NCBI GenBank assembly: GCA_964615765.1
Contig: CAZTQN010000004.1
Coordinates: 1 to 64,000, forward strand
DNA length: 64,000 nucleotides
Source of the DNA: CAZTQN01 sp964615765
GTDB lineage: Bacteria; Planctomycetota; Phycisphaerae; Phycisphaerales; UBA1924
Reading direction: 5' to 3'
The translations under genes and the position numbers were made by a program. Below, in pieces: positions 40,867 through 50,166 of the stretch. The notes below the pieces were generated by a model. It saw only the letters and a program-made list of their open reading frames with translations. It had not been told where the DNA came from and did no database searches. Within the stretch, counting starts at the first letter, position 1, and each line of letters begins with the position of its first letter.

Positions 40867-41277
40867 TCACGCCGGCGGGAGCGGGCGCGGCAGCTTGTCG
40901 TGATCGAAGTACTCGATCTCGATGCCCCCCCGCCCGAGCCGCTCGACGACGCGCTTGATCCACACGCAGCCGGCCCAGATGAACCCGCCGTAGAGCGCCG
41001 CGACGATGACCTCGATCGCCGCGAGCGGCCAGGTCCACTGCATCTCGAACTCATGCTCGGCCTCTTCCGGTGAGAGCCCGGGGTTCTCCATCGTGAACAG
41101 CACGCCGGCGCCGATCACCGCCACCGCCATCACGGGCCAGATCGACAGCGCCAGCACGCCCAGCACGCGGTACCGCCAGTTCTTCTGCAGCGGGTCCTGA
41201 TACGGCGACTTCATCGGCCGGCCCAGGATGAGCAGCGCCCCCGCGTACACGGTGATGGCGAGCATGAAGACCAGCAA
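40867..41277 (-). CDS. small membrane protein, unknown
   Basis: This is a 136-aa protein with three hydrophobic stretches: ~2-20 (LVFMLAITVYAGALLIL), ~38-62 (VLGVLALSIWPVMAVAVIGA) and ~83-106 (PLAAIEVIVAALYGGFIWAG). The C-terminus is cytoplasmic-like (EIEYFDHDKLPRPLPPA). The start is uncertain: TTG 41277 has GGAG at about 10 nt; ATG 41265 is the alternative. It is convergent with the DUF3592 gene, with 3 nt between the stops. Confidence 0.65.
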   Translation of the reverse strand: MLVFMLAITVYAGALLILGRPMKSPYQDPLQKNWRYRVLGVLALSIWPVMAVAVIGAGVLFTMENPGLSPEEAEHEFEMQWTWPLAAIEVIVAALYGGFIWAGCVWIKRVVERLGRGGIEIEYFDHDKLPRPLPPA

Positions 41278-41349
41278 GTTCGGCGTGCTCCGAAGGTGCG
41301 GACGACCGGCGACGCCATCGTAACGAATGTCCGCTTCGAACTCAACACA

Positions 41350-41787
41350 TCAGCTGCGGCCCTTGAACAGCCCGCGGATCTTTTCGCTGATGGTGTGCTC
41401 GCTGAGGTCTTTCAGTTCGCCGCTGTCGAGCATGACGCCGCCGCAGGTCGGGCAACCGTCGACGACGATGTGCTGCTGCTTGAGGTCCGCCGCGCGGAGG
41501 AGCGGCGTGCGGTCGCGCGGGCAGAGGATCCCGCCCAGCGGCGTGCCCAGGCTGGTGTTGACGGGGCGTGTATCCATCGCGCCGACGTCCAGGTGCTCGA
41601 TGGCGGCCTTGGATTCCAGCACCCGTCGCAGTTCGAGCGCGTCAAACCACAGAGCCCCGCACCCGGCGCAGCGGTCAACGACGAACGATCCGACGGGGAC
41701 GCGTTCCATGATCGTCGCGTCTTTCGGGCAGCGCAGGCGCTCGTCGGGGGCGGTGGCGGGCGGTCGGGCGGGGTGTTGGGACGCCAT
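41350..41787 (-). CDS. double zinc-ribbon (TFIIB-type) protein
   Basis: This is a 145-aa protein with two zf-TFIIB-like units: LRCPKDATIMERV with VDRCAGCGALWFDALELRRV (C-x2-K ... C-x2-C), and LCPRDRTPLLR with VDGCPTCGGVMLDSGELKDL. The second CxxC pair and the following WFD/MLDSGE segment are typical. Such small proteins are common in planctomycetes and proteobacteria with no defined role. ATG 41787 follows TATCAT by 6 nt, without a Shine-Dalgarno. Confidence 0.8.
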   Translation of the reverse strand: MASQHPARPPATAPDERLRCPKDATIMERVPVGSFVVDRCAGCGALWFDALELRRVLESKAAIEHLDVGAMDTRPVNTSLGTPLGGILCPRDRTPLLRAADLKQQHIVVDGCPTCGGVMLDSGELKDLSEHTISEKIRGLFKGRS

Positions 41788-41793
41788 GGGGCG

Positions 41794-41799
41794 ATGATA
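41794..41799 (-). promoter_or_regulatory. -10-like TATCAT before the zinc-ribbon gene
   Basis: TATCAT lies 6 nt before the ATG at 41787, same layout as at 33433. Confidence 0.45.
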
Positions 41800-41869
41800 A
41801 GGAGCCCGTGAGCCGACGGCACGATCGGGGTTCACCGGGCGGGGTGTACGGGGCGTGTGCTCGGGTCCG

Positions 41870-41875
41870 TACTGT
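41870..41875 (+). promoter_or_regulatory. -10-like TACTGT before the gene at 41882
   Basis: TACTGT lies 6 nt before the ATG. The same hexamer precedes groES. Confidence 0.45.
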
Positions 41876-41881
41876 TGAGCG

Positions 41882-42169
41882 ATGGCGAGCCTGCTTGACC
41901 GGACATTCGATCGCTGGGCCGACGAAAACCGGCTGGGCCGGGGGCGGAACGCCGCCCGGTTTGCGCTGCTCATGATCGGCTCGGGGGTGTGCGTGATCGC
42001 GGGGGTGTGGCTGTCGACCAGCCCGGCGATCGCCGGGTCGATCGGGACCAGCGGGGCCGCGGCGGCCGCTCTGGTGCCGCTGGTCACCGCGCTGGGCATG
42101 CTGATCCTGGCGGCGTGCGCGCTGATCATGAGCCTGATGAACATGCTCCGCACCGGCAAACTCGGATAG
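41882..42169 (+). CDS. small two-TM protein
   Basis: This is a 95-aa protein. An N-terminal charged segment (LLDRTFDRWADENRLGRGR) precedes TM ~27-48 (FALLMIGSGVCVIAGVWLS) and TM ~62-86 (ALVPLVTALGMLILAACALI). No family is recognised. Its TAG stop forms part of the TAGCCT hexamer before the next gene. Confidence 0.6.
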   Translation: MASLLDRTFDRWADENRLGRGRNAARFALLMIGSGVCVIAGVWLSTSPAIAGSIGTSGAAAAALVPLVTALGMLILAACALIMSLMNMLRTGKLG

Positions 42170-42172
42170 CCT
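42167..42172 (+). promoter_or_regulatory. -10-like TAGCCT before the gene at 42179
   Basis: TAGCCT overlaps the stop codon of the previous gene and lies 6 nt before the ATG at 42179. Confidence 0.4.
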
Positions 42173-42178
42173 TGCGTA

Positions 42179-42841
42179 ATGAGCACGACACGGATGTTGA
42201 CGTCGGCACGGGGATGGGCCGCTCGGTCGGAGACCGCGCGAGTGATTGTTCTGATGATGGCGGGCTGCCTGGGCGGGTGCGCCGGGTCTGAGCCGGCCGG
42301 GCCGCCTTGGAACGACGGACAATCCGTTGAGCCAACCGGGCAGCACACCATCGAGGTCCGCTTCGATCCGATCGCAATCGAACGTGGTGCGAGCGCCGAG
42401 AGCCTGACGCGGACGTTCCGCGCGGAAGATCTGCCCCCCGGGCCCGTGCACGCGCTGCTCGCGATCGAGCCGGGCGGGCTGGACGCGGCCCGCGCGATCG
42501 ACCGCGCCGGTGTGCGGGCGAGCATCACCGTGCGCAGCATCGCCCCCGCGTGGCGCAACCCGACGTTCCAGTCGCACGAGGGGCTGCTCGAAGGCGGCTG
42601 GGCCCGCTCGCTGACGGCGTGGAACGCCACGCCGCTGGAGTACGTCGGCGTGCGCTTCTTCGCGCGCCGGCACGAGCGCTTCGAGGTGACGATCCGGATC
42701 GATCCGGGCTCGGGCCCGGCGCTGCCGCAAGGGCTGAGCGCGTCGCTGGTGATCCGCGGCGGGGCCGCGCTTCCCGGGACGGTGCTGGAAGACGGCGGGC
42801 GGGCGAACGAGGCGCCCGCCGCGGGTGAGGAGACGCGCTGA
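42179..42841 (+). CDS. putative lipoprotein, unknown
   Basis: This is a 220-aa protein. The N-terminal signal is long; hydrophobic ~20-30 (TARVIVLMMAGCLGG) leads to lipobox candidates MAGC or LGGC. The body is strand-rich (HTIEVRFDPIAIERG, GVRASITVRSIAPAW, EYVGVRFFARRHERFEVTIR), perhaps an Ig-like domain. The stop overlaps the start of the dipeptidase gene by 1 nt (TGATG), so the two are co-expressed. Confidence 0.7.
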   Translation: MSTTRMLTSARGWAARSETARVIVLMMAGCLGGCAGSEPAGPPWNDGQSVEPTGQHTIEVRFDPIAIERGASAESLTRTFRAEDLPPGPVHALLAIEPGGLDAARAIDRAGVRASITVRSIAPAWRNPTFQSHEGLLEGGWARSLTAWNATPLEYVGVRFFARRHERFEVTIRIDPGSGPALPQGLSASLVIRGGAALPGTVLEDGGRANEAPAAGEETR

Positions 42842-43974
42842 TGCCAAGTTCGGCGGACGCGCTGACGTGGTTCGACGGGCATCTGGACCTTGCGTACCTC
42901 GCCGTCAACGGGCGCTCGATGACGGGCGGGCTCGAGCCCTCGGCCGGGCCGCACGCGCCCGCCGCGTGCACACTGGGCAGCCTGCGCGACGGGCGCGTCG
43001 GGCTGTGCCTGGGCACGATCTTCACGGAAGTCGGCGGCTCGGGGCCGGAGGGGTACGCCGCGGGCGACTTCAAGCGGGCCTTCGCCGTGGGGCGGGCCCA
43101 GCTCGAGGTCTATCTGACGTGGCGCGACCAGGGGGCGATTGCCCTGGACCTGCGCAGCGCGCTGCGCGCGGTCTCCGGCGTTGGCGAAGTCCGCGCCGGC
43201 ATGGGCGTGAGCAGCGTGCGGGCCCTGAGCGCCGCGGCGGCCCGGGCTCGACTGCCACGCACCGCCGCGGGGTTGCGCGTCGGCATCCTGATGGAGAACG
43301 CAGACCCGATCCGCTCGCCGGACGATGTCGCGTGGTGGGTGGAGCGCGGGCTGGTGGCCGTCGGGCTGGCGTGGGCGCGGTCGTCGCGTTACGCGGGCGG
43401 CAACACGACGCGCGAGGGCCTGACCGACGCGGGGCGGGAGCTGGTGCGTGCGCTGGACGCGCACCGCGTCGTGCACGATGTCTCGCATCTGTCGGAGCGG
43501 GCGTTTGACGATCTGTGCGCCGCCACGCCGCGGGTCGTCATCGCGTCGCACTCCAACGCGCGGACCATCACCGACCCTTCGGGCGCGAACCAGCGGCACC
43601 TGACGGACGACCAGATCCGCGCCATCGCGGCCCGCGGCGGGGTCATCGGGATCAACCTGTTCAGCGCCTTTCTGCGCCCGGGGCTGAGTGAGTCCGGCCG
43701 GGCCGACATCGACGACGTCGTCCGGCACATCGAGCACATCGCCGAGATCGCCGACGCGGCCCCCGGGAGCGCCGGCGGACGCGGGCGGGCCCACGTTGCG
43801 CTCGGCTCGGACATGGACGGCGGGTTCTCCGCCGCGCGTTTGCCCAGCGGGATCGACACGCCCAGCGACCTGATGCGCATCGCCGAGGCGCTTGGATCAC
43901 GCGGGTGGAGCGACAGCGAGATCGCCGACTTTGCCTGCGGCAACTGGCTGCGCGTTCTCGCCGCGGGAATGTAG
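42841..43974 (+). CDS. membrane dipeptidase (peptidase M19)
   Basis: This 377-aa zinc dipeptidase is of the renal-dipeptidase amidohydrolase fold. Motifs: WFDGHLDLAYLAVNGR (metal-binding H-x-D), ILMENADPIRSPDD (bridging Glu), VVHDVSHLSERAFDDL (His), VVIASHSNARTITDPSGANQ (His), RHLTDDQIRAIAARGGVIG and VALGSDMDGGF (Asp). This set matches the M19 family, which hydrolyses dipeptides. No signal peptide is visible, so it is probably cytosolic. It is translationally coupled to the upstream lipoprotein gene. Confidence 0.92.
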   Translation: MPSSADALTWFDGHLDLAYLAVNGRSMTGGLEPSAGPHAPAACTLGSLRDGRVGLCLGTIFTEVGGSGPEGYAAGDFKRAFAVGRAQLEVYLTWRDQGAIALDLRSALRAVSGVGEVRAGMGVSSVRALSAAAARARLPRTAAGLRVGILMENADPIRSPDDVAWWVERGLVAVGLAWARSSRYAGGNTTREGLTDAGRELVRALDAHRVVHDVSHLSERAFDDLCAATPRVVIASHSNARTITDPSGANQRHLTDDQIRAIAARGGVIGINLFSAFLRPGLSESGRADIDDVVRHIEHIAEIADAAPGSAGGRGRAHVALGSDMDGGFSAARLPSGIDTPSDLMRIAEALGSRGWSDSEIADFACGNWLRVLAAGM

Positions 43975-44021
43975 CGACCGCGGCGCTCGAGCCCCCCACT
44001 TCTCGAACACCCGCCCGCGGC

Positions 44022-45068
44022 TCAGCGCGGCGCGGCCTTGGCGTGCTGCGCGTGCTCGGCCTGTTCGATGCACACCAGGCACCAGGTCATCGGATCCTCC
44101 AGCACCACGTTCGCAAGCAGGCGCCGGCGCGGCGTCGTGTCCGCGTCGCTCCGCAGGCCCTGACGCTGACGGATCGACAGGTAGCGCTGCTTGAAGCGGT
44201 CTTCGTGGAACTGGAACTGCGCGGCTTGCGGGCCCGACTGCGTGTGCGCGTACTCCGTGCGGAGCAGCCCGTTGATGTCGTCGATGCGCGTCTGCGGGAG
44301 CGGGTGCGTCGCCAAGATCTCCGGCGTGCTGCTCCCGCCCGACGCGGCCTTGAGAATCTCCATGACCTGCATCTGCCCGCGCGGGTTGTAGCCGGCGAGG
44401 CTCATGTACCGCATGCCGAGCTGGTCGGCCTCGCGTTCCTGGTCGCGGCTGAACTTCAGCAGCGTCCCGCCGATGAGCAGTTGCCCGCCTTGCATGGCGA
44501 TCTGCCCGCTGGTGCCCCCGCCGGCGAAGATCCCGCCGATGGTGAGCACGCCCTGGCCCAGCTGCGCCTGCCCGATGCGTTCGGAGGTGTGCCGGGCCAT
44601 GACGTGCCCGATCTCGTGCCCGAGCACGCCGGCGAGCTGGGCCTCGTTGGTCATTTTGTCAGCCAGGCCGCGCGACATGAACACGCGCTCGCCCGGAAGG
44701 GCGAAGGCGTTGATGACGTCGGAATCCAGGAGGGTGAAGACCCAGGTGCGCTGCGAGCCGGGCGGGGCGCGCTTCCAGTCGGTGATGCGGTTGCCGCGGG
44801 CGTCGAAGTCGCTGTGATCCTTGAGGCGCATGCCGATCTCGGTGATGTACGCGCGAAGGTCCGGGTCCTGCACTTCGCCGCCGAACTCCTGCGTGAGTTT
44901 CGGGGCCTCCGAAAGACCGATGGACACCTCCTCGTTGCGAGAGATGCCCGGGAGCTGCGGCCGCCCGGTCGTGGGGTTGGTCGTGCAGCCCGAGAACGCG
45001 GCGGACAGGACGATCGACCCCAGCGCGGCGGTCACGAACGGGCGGCGAAAGGCGGACAGCGACGGCAT
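44022..45068 (-). CDS. M48-family metalloprotease, lipoprotein
   Basis: This is a 348-aa protein. The signal peptide ends in lipobox SAAFSGC (Cys28). The M48 domain has AFALPGERVFMSRGLADKM and the zinc motif GVLGHEIGHVMARHTSERIG (HExxH), with the third ligand Glu in FSRDQEREADQLGMRYM. Then come PRGQMQVMEIL and HPLPQTRIDDI, as in BepA/LoiP-type envelope proteases. A ~90-residue C-terminal extension (FKQRYLSIRQRQGLRSDA) is extra. It probably degrades or quality-controls envelope proteins. It is divergent from the ubiE-like gene. Confidence 0.9.
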   Translation of the reverse strand: MPSLSAFRRPFVTAALGSIVLSAAFSGCTTNPTTGRPQLPGISRNEEVSIGLSEAPKLTQEFGGEVQDPDLRAYITEIGMRLKDHSDFDARGNRITDWKRAPPGSQRTWVFTLLDSDVINAFALPGERVFMSRGLADKMTNEAQLAGVLGHEIGHVMARHTSERIGQAQLGQGVLTIGGIFAGGGTSGQIAMQGGQLLIGGTLLKFSRDQEREADQLGMRYMSLAGYNPRGQMQVMEILKAASGGSSTPEILATHPLPQTRIDDINGLLRTEYAHTQSGPQAAQFQFHEDRFKQRYLSIRQRQGLRSDADTTPRRRLLANVVLEDPMTWCLVCIEQAEHAQHAKAAPR

Positions 45069-45183
45069 GGGAAGGTCTCCGGGGTGCTTGCGGTATTATG
45101 CACTCCTGCGGCCGCGGCTCCAGTGCCCGAACGCCTTGCACGGTTCATCCGTTTTTCATCACGCGGCGAAGACACCACCGACC

Positions 45184-46017
45184 GTGACCACCACGCCCCC
45201 CACTTCTCCCGACGCGCACGCCGCCCACTCCCACCCCGACGCGCTGCCGGCATGGACCGACCGCGACTTGTCGGCGAGCCCGCACGCCCGCGAGGACAAG
45301 CCCGAGCGCGTCCGGCGCATGTTCGCGGCGATCGCCGGGTCGTACGACCTCAACAACCGCGTGCACGCGCTGTGGCAGGACCAGGCCTGGCGACGCTTCG
45401 CCGTGCGCGTCAGCGCACTCCGCGCCGACGACCGCGTGCTCGACGTCGCGTGCGGCACGGGCGATTTGTCGGAGTGGTTCGCGCGCGGCGGGGCCCGCGA
45501 GGTCGTCGGGCTGGACTTCACGGCCGAGATGCTCGACATCGCGCGCGTGAAGGCGACGCGCCGCACGCCGCGCTGGCACGCCGAACGCATCCGCTACATG
45601 CAGGGCGACGCGCAGCAGCTCCCGTTCGACGACGCGTCGTTTGATGTGGTCTCGATCGCCTTCGGCATCCGCAACGTGCTGCAGCCGGCGCGGGCGCTGG
45701 CGGAGTTCCGGCGCGTGCTGCGTCCGGGCGGGCGGCTGGTGGTGCTCGAGTTTGCCGAGCCGCGCTTCGGGCCCGTGCGCTGGTTCAACCGCGTGTACTG
45801 CCAGCGGATCATGCCCGTGACGGCGACGCTGATCAGCGGGGATCGCTCAGGGGCGTACAAGTATCTGCCCAAGAGCGTGGCGACGTTCATGACGCCCGAA
45901 GAGCTCAGCGCCGCGATGGTGACCGCAGGCTTTTCCCCGGGCGTGCGCCGATGGTCGCTGTCCTTGGGCATCTGCGTCTGCTACCGGGCGGAAGTCCCGG
46001 GCCCGCGGGCGAAATAG
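45184..46017 (+). CDS. UbiE/MenG-type demethylmenaquinone/ubiquinone C-methyltransferase
   Basis: This 277-aa SAM-dependent methyltransferase carries out a late C-methylation of the quinone ring. Motifs: VRRMFAAIAGSYDLNNRVHA, VLDVACGTGDLSEWFA (SAM motif I), VVGLDFTAEMLDIARVK, QLPFDDASFDVVSIAFGIRN, RVLRPGGRLVVLEFAEPR, YCQRIMPVTATLISGDRSGA, YKYLPKSVATFM. These are specific to the UbiE/MenG family. A ~40-residue His/Pro-rich N-terminal extension follows GTG 45184. MenG or UbiE cannot be separated by sequence; planctomycetes normally use menaquinone. Confidence 0.92.
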   Translation: MTTTPPTSPDAHAAHSHPDALPAWTDRDLSASPHAREDKPERVRRMFAAIAGSYDLNNRVHALWQDQAWRRFAVRVSALRADDRVLDVACGTGDLSEWFARGGAREVVGLDFTAEMLDIARVKATRRTPRWHAERIRYMQGDAQQLPFDDASFDVVSIAFGIRNVLQPARALAEFRRVLRPGGRLVVLEFAEPRFGPVRWFNRVYCQRIMPVTATLISGDRSGAYKYLPKSVATFMTPEELSAAMVTAGFSPGVRRWSLSLGICVCYRAEVPGPRAK

Positions 46018-46230
46018 CGGGCGACTCCGGATATCGGGATACGCAAGAGTGCAGTCGAAAAAGGCTGTCGCGACACGGATATTCGTGGACGCTCTTGCGG
46101 CCCGTGGTATGCTGCGCGACTCGCGCGCGCCGGTTCTCTGGCCGCCCGCGGGGCGCTGGTTTCCGGTCGTCCGGCCGACCGCAGGCGCGGGGTGGTGAGG
46201 GAAGCCCGGCCTCGTTGGGAGCACGAAAAC

Positions 46231-49200
46231 ATGCGTCGAGTTCGCGCGTCGGTGGTGGGCGGCCTCGCGGCGGTCCTGGTCAGCATCGCGGGTCAGGCGG
46301 CGAGCGCACAGACGTCGACGCCGCTGTCGACCGCGTTCACCTATCAGGGCCAGGTCCGCGTCGGGACCGGGTTGATCAACGGGACCGTGGACCTCGAGTT
46401 CCGGCTCTTCGATTCCGCGTTCGGCGGGCTGCAGATCGGCCCGACGCTGTCGACCTCGAACACCGTCGTCGTCAACGGGCGATTCACCACCAGCCTGGAC
46501 TTCGGCCCCGGCGCCTTCAACGGCGACGGGCGCTGGCTGCAGATCGCCGTCCGCAACCCCGCGGGCGTCGGCTCGTTCGTCACGCTCGCGCCGCGCCAGG
46601 GCATCCTCGCCGCCCCGTACGCGCTGTACGCCCTCAACGCGACCCCCGGCCCCCAGGGCCCGCAGGGCGAGCCCGGCCCGCAAGGCCCGGCCGGCCCCGC
46701 CGGTGCGGATGGCGCCCCGGGCGCGCAGGGTCCCACCGGTCCGGCCGGTCCCGCTGGTGCGCAAGGCCCGGCTGGTCCGGCTGGCCCCGCCGGCACTGAT
46801 GGTGCTCCGGGTGCGCAGGGCCCTGCCGGTCCGGCTGGACCTGCCGGTCCGCAGGGCCCGGCTGGCCCCGCCGGCGCTGACGGCGCTCCGGGCGCACAAG
46901 GCCCCGCCGGTCCCGCTGGTCCGCAGGGTCCGGCTGGCGCCGACGGCGCTTTGGGTGCACAAGGCCCCGCCGGTCCCGCCGGTCCGGCTGGCCCCGCTGG
47001 CGCTGACGGCGCTCCGGGCGCACAAGGCCCCGCTGGTCCCGATGGTCCGCAGGGTCCGGCTGGCCCCGCTGGCGCTGACGGCGCTCCGGGTCCGCAGGGT
47101 CCCGCTGGTCCGGCTGGTCCGCAGGGCGAAGCCGGTCCGCAGGGGCCGCAGGGTCTGCCGGGGATTCCGGGCCCGGCCGGTGCGGATGGCGCGCCCGGTG
47201 CGCAAGGGCCCCAGGGTCCGCAGGGCCCGGCCGGTGCGAACGGCAACTCCGCCGCCCGCTATGTCGTCGGGCCTTTGCTCGACGTCGGCGTGACGCACAC
47301 GAGCATTCAGGCGGCGATCGCGGCCGCCGTCGGTGATGGGTTCGGCAACGCCGGCCCGCAGACGGTCATCCTCGTTCGTCCCGGCACGTACAACGAGAAC
47401 GTCTCTCTCGTCGCCGGCATTCACGTGCAGTCGTCGGTCGTTGATCGTTCCTTCGCCGCGACCGTGAACGGGCAGGTCTCGTTCACCGCCGGCGGCGTCA
47501 CGTCGTGGAACGGCGTCGACATCAACGGCGGCTCCGGCGCCAGCGGCCTGAACTTCGGCGGGGCCGCGTTCCAGCAACTGTTCCTCAACAACACGTTCGT
47601 CTACGGCAACAACGCCCCGGCGCTCGACATGAGCAACACCGGCGCCGGCTCCAACATCAGCGTCACCGCCGGCAACTTCCGCGCCACCACCGGCACCGTC
47701 ACGCCCGTCAACGTCACCGCCGGCACGCTGCTGGCGCAGGACACCACCTTCCGCCAGTTCGGAACTTCGTTCGACAACACCGCGATCTCCGTCGGCGCCG
47801 CCGGGCGCGTGTTCCTCAACAACGCCGACATCTTCGGCGTGGTGGCGCACGGCGGGGGCGACTCGTCCATCTCCGGGAGCGTGATCCGCAGCAACGCTCT
47901 GCCCCCGGTCGTCGCCAGCGGCGCGGGCTCGCTCGTGCTGGGCGACACCGGCATCCAGACCGGCACGCCGGGCGCGCTGATCGTCGACTCCGGCTCGGGC
48001 AGCGTCTTCTACACGCAGCTCACCTGGTCTCTGCCGTCGCAGTCGATCCCGGCGACGGCGGTCCTGCTGCCCGGCAGCGGCCCGACGGGCCCGGCTGGTC
48101 CGCAGGGCCCGCAGGGCGTGGCCGGTCCGGCTGGACCGGCCGGTCCGCAGGGCGAAGCGGGTCCCGCCGGCCCGGCGGGCGCCGACGGCGCGCCGGGGCC
48201 GCAGGGTTTGCCGGGTGTCGCTGGTCCCGCGGGTCCGGCTGGCCCGCAGGGCGAGGCCGGTCCGCAGGGGCCGCAGGGTCTGCAAGGGATTCAGGGCCCG
48301 GCTGGTCCGGCCGGCGCGGATGGCGCGCCGGGTGCGCAGGGTCCGGCTGGTCCCGTTGGCCCGCAGGGTCTGCAGGGTCTGCAAGGCCCTGCGGGTCCCG
48401 CTGGTCCGCAGGGTGAACCGGGTCCGGCTGGTCCTGCTGGTCCGGCCGGCGCTGATGGCGCGCCGGGTGCGCAGGGTCCGGCCGGCGCTGATGGCGCGCC
48501 GGGTGCGCAGGGTCCGGCCGGCGCTGATGGTGCACCGGGCGCGCAGGGTCCTGCTGGTCCCGCCGGTCCGGCTGGCCCGCAGGGCGAAGCGGGTCCGCAG
48601 GGACCGCAGGGTCTGCAAGGGCTTCAGGGCCCGGCTGGTCCGGCCGGTCCGCAAGGCGAGGCCGGTCCGCAGGGGCCGCAGGGTCTGCAAGGGATTCAGG
48701 GACCCGCTGGTCCGGCCGGCGCCGATGGCGCACCGGGTGCGCAGGGTCCCGCTGGCCCCGCCGGTCCGCAGGGGCTGCAAGGTCTTCAGGGACCGGCCGG
48801 GGCGGATGGCGCGCCGGGGGCGCAAGGTCCGCAGGGGCCTCAGGGCCCGGCGGGTCTGAACAACGTCACCTGGCAGGGCACGTGGAGCGCTGCGACGACG
48901 TACGCCGTGAATGACGCGGTCTTCTATCTCGGATCGAGCTACCGCTCGCTGGTCGCGGGCAACGTCAACGCGCAGCCGGACGCTTCGCCGGCTTCGTGGG
49001 CCCTGTTCGCCGCGGGCGGCGGGTCGGGCAACGCGACGCTGACGGCGGGCGGTCTGCTCGCGAGCACCGCCAACTCGACCATCGGCTACACCTTCGGCAA
49101 TACCAACAACGGCAACGGCAGCGGCGTCAACACACGCTCCAACGGCCTGTGGGGTCGCATCGGGAGCGGAACCTCCGGGAACCTGCCGGTCGGGACGGCC

Positions 49201-50166
49201 GTCCCGTCCGGCGTCGGCCTGTCCAACACCAACTTCGCCATCGGCACCCTCGGCACCGCGACGGGCAACAGCGTCGGCGTCGTCGGGAGCGTGGGCACTG
49301 CCGGCGCGGTCGGGGTCTGGGGTCACAACGACAACACCGCGGGCAGCACCGGGTGGAACGTCGGCGTGATCGGCACGTCCGCCGGCACCGGCAACGCCGC
49401 CACCGGCGTCTTCGGGCAAGCCAACCGCGGCGTCTCGGGCTCTTCGGGCCTGGCCGCCAACGGCAGCAACCCGACGCAGGCCAACCGCCTGCCGGGCGGC
49501 GGCGTGTACGGCGCAACCACCAACACCAACGGCAACGCCGGCTTCTTCCTCGGGCGCGTCGTGATCGAGAACACCTTCGCCGCCGGCGCCCCGACCAACG
49601 ACCAGGGCGCGGGCAGCCCCGACCCGTTCATCGTCTGGACCAACAGCGGGGCCTCCGGCTTCAACCGCTCCGGCGCGCTGTTCACCCCGTCGGACCGCAA
49701 CTCCAAGTCCGGCTTCACCCCGGTCGACGGCGTCGACGTGCTCAACACGCTCGTCAACACGCCCGTCACCCGCTGGCACTACAAGGGCGATGACACCACC
49801 TGGTACATGGGCCCGATGGCGCAGGACTTCAAGGCCGCGTTCAACCTCGGCGACAAGGACACCGTCATTCACGGCGTGAACGCCGACGGCGTCGCGCTCG
49901 CCGCGATCCAGGGTCTCAACACCAAGCTCGAAGCCGCGCTCAAGCAGCGTGACCAGACCATCGCCGCGCAGCAGCAGACGCTGGCTTCGATGGAAGCCCG
50001 CATCGCGAAGCTGGAGTCCGCGTCGTCCTCGGGCGGCACGGTGCTGATCCAGCGGGCCGGCATCGGGCTGGGCGTGCTCGGGCTGCCGCTGCTGGGCATC
50101 GCGCTGTGGCGCCGCCGCGGCGGCAAGCGTGGGGAGCAGACCGGCACGAACGGGGGTGCGGCGTGA
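46231..50166 (+). CDS. secreted collagen-like fibre protein with beta-helix, S74 chaperone and TM anchor
   Basis: This is a 1311-aa protein. A signal peptide lies at ~1-28 (SVVGGLAAVLVSIAGQAASA). N-terminal domain ~30-138 contains FTYQGQVRVGTGLINGTVDL and ILAAPYALYALNA. A collagen-like Gly-x-y stretch spans ~140-335; a right-handed beta-helix-like region ~340-615 follows (PGTYNENVSLVAGIHVQSSV). A second collagen stretch is at ~620-877; then a chitin-binding-like module (VTWQGTWSAATTYAVNDAVF) and a fibre region with SNTNFAIGTLGTATG. Near ~1150 a peptidase-S74-type intramolecular chaperone begins (SDRNSKSGFTPVDGVDVLNT ... MGPMAQDFKAAF), then a coiled coil and a TM with a basic tail (GIGLGVLGLPLLGIALWRRR). 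It is probably a trimeric surface fibre. It is coupled to the next gene. Confidence 0.88.
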   Translation: MRRVRASVVGGLAAVLVSIAGQAASAQTSTPLSTAFTYQGQVRVGTGLINGTVDLEFRLFDSAFGGLQIGPTLSTSNTVVVNGRFTTSLDFGPGAFNGDGRWLQIAVRNPAGVGSFVTLAPRQGILAAPYALYALNATPGPQGPQGEPGPQGPAGPAGADGAPGAQGPTGPAGPAGAQGPAGPAGPAGTDGAPGAQGPAGPAGPAGPQGPAGPAGADGAPGAQGPAGPAGPQGPAGADGALGAQGPAGPAGPAGPAGADGAPGAQGPAGPDGPQGPAGPAGADGAPGPQGPAGPAGPQGEAGPQGPQGLPGIPGPAGADGAPGAQGPQGPQGPAGANGNSAARYVVGPLLDVGVTHTSIQAAIAAAVGDGFGNAGPQTVILVRPGTYNENVSLVAGIHVQSSVVDRSFAATVNGQVSFTAGGVTSWNGVDINGGSGASGLNFGGAAFQQLFLNNTFVYGNNAPALDMSNTGAGSNISVTAGNFRATTGTVTPVNVTAGTLLAQDTTFRQFGTSFDNTAISVGAAGRVFLNNADIFGVVAHGGGDSSISGSVIRSNALPPVVASGAGSLVLGDTGIQTGTPGALIVDSGSGSVFYTQLTWSLPSQSIPATAVLLPGSGPTGPAGPQGPQGVAGPAGPAGPQGEAGPAGPAGADGAPGPQGLPGVAGPAGPAGPQGEAGPQGPQGLQGIQGPAGPAGADGAPGAQGPAGPVGPQGLQGLQGPAGPAGPQGEPGPAGPAGPAGADGAPGAQGPAGADGAPGAQGPAGADGAPGAQGPAGPAGPAGPQGEAGPQGPQGLQGLQGPAGPAGPQGEAGPQGPQGLQGIQGPAGPAGADGAPGAQGPAGPAGPQGLQGLQGPAGADGAPGAQGPQGPQGPAGLNNVTWQGTWSAATTYAVNDAVFYLGSSYRSLVAGNVNAQPDASPASWALFAAGGGSGNATLTAGGLLASTANSTIGYTFGNTNNGNGSGVNTRSNGLWGRIGSGTSGNLPVGTAVPSGVGLSNTNFAIGTLGTATGNSVGVVGSVGTAGAVGVWGHNDNTAGSTGWNVGVIGTSAGTGNAATGVFGQANRGVSGSSGLAANGSNPTQANRLPGGGVYGATTNTNGNAGFFLGRVVIENTFAAGAPTNDQGAGSPDPFIVWTNSGASGFNRSGALFTPSDRNSKSGFTPVDGVDVLNTLVNTPVTRWHYKGDDTTWYMGPMAQDFKAAFNLGDKDTVIHGVNADGVALAAIQGLNTKLEAALKQRDQTIAAQQQTLASMEARIAKLESASSSGGTVLIQRAGIGLGVLGLPLLGIALWRRRGGKRGEQTGTNGGAA
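46648..47235 (+). repeat. collagen-like Gly-x-y coding repeat 1
   Basis: About 196 codons of near-unbroken Gly-x-y, mostly GPA, GPQ and GAD/GAP; 9-nt unit with 30-60-nt higher-order repeats. It is a slippage- and recombination-prone tract. Confidence 0.85.
48088..48858 (+). repeat. collagen-like Gly-x-y coding repeat 2
   Basis: About 257 codons of Gly-x-y with repeated GADGAPGAQGPA and GPQGLQGLQGPA units. It separates the beta-helix from the C-terminal fibre domains. Confidence 0.85.

Noticed and set aside
46648..48858. Repeat tracts as a possible CRISPR array
   Set aside because: The repeats are in-frame Gly-x-y codons without unique spacers of constant length; no cas genes in the window.
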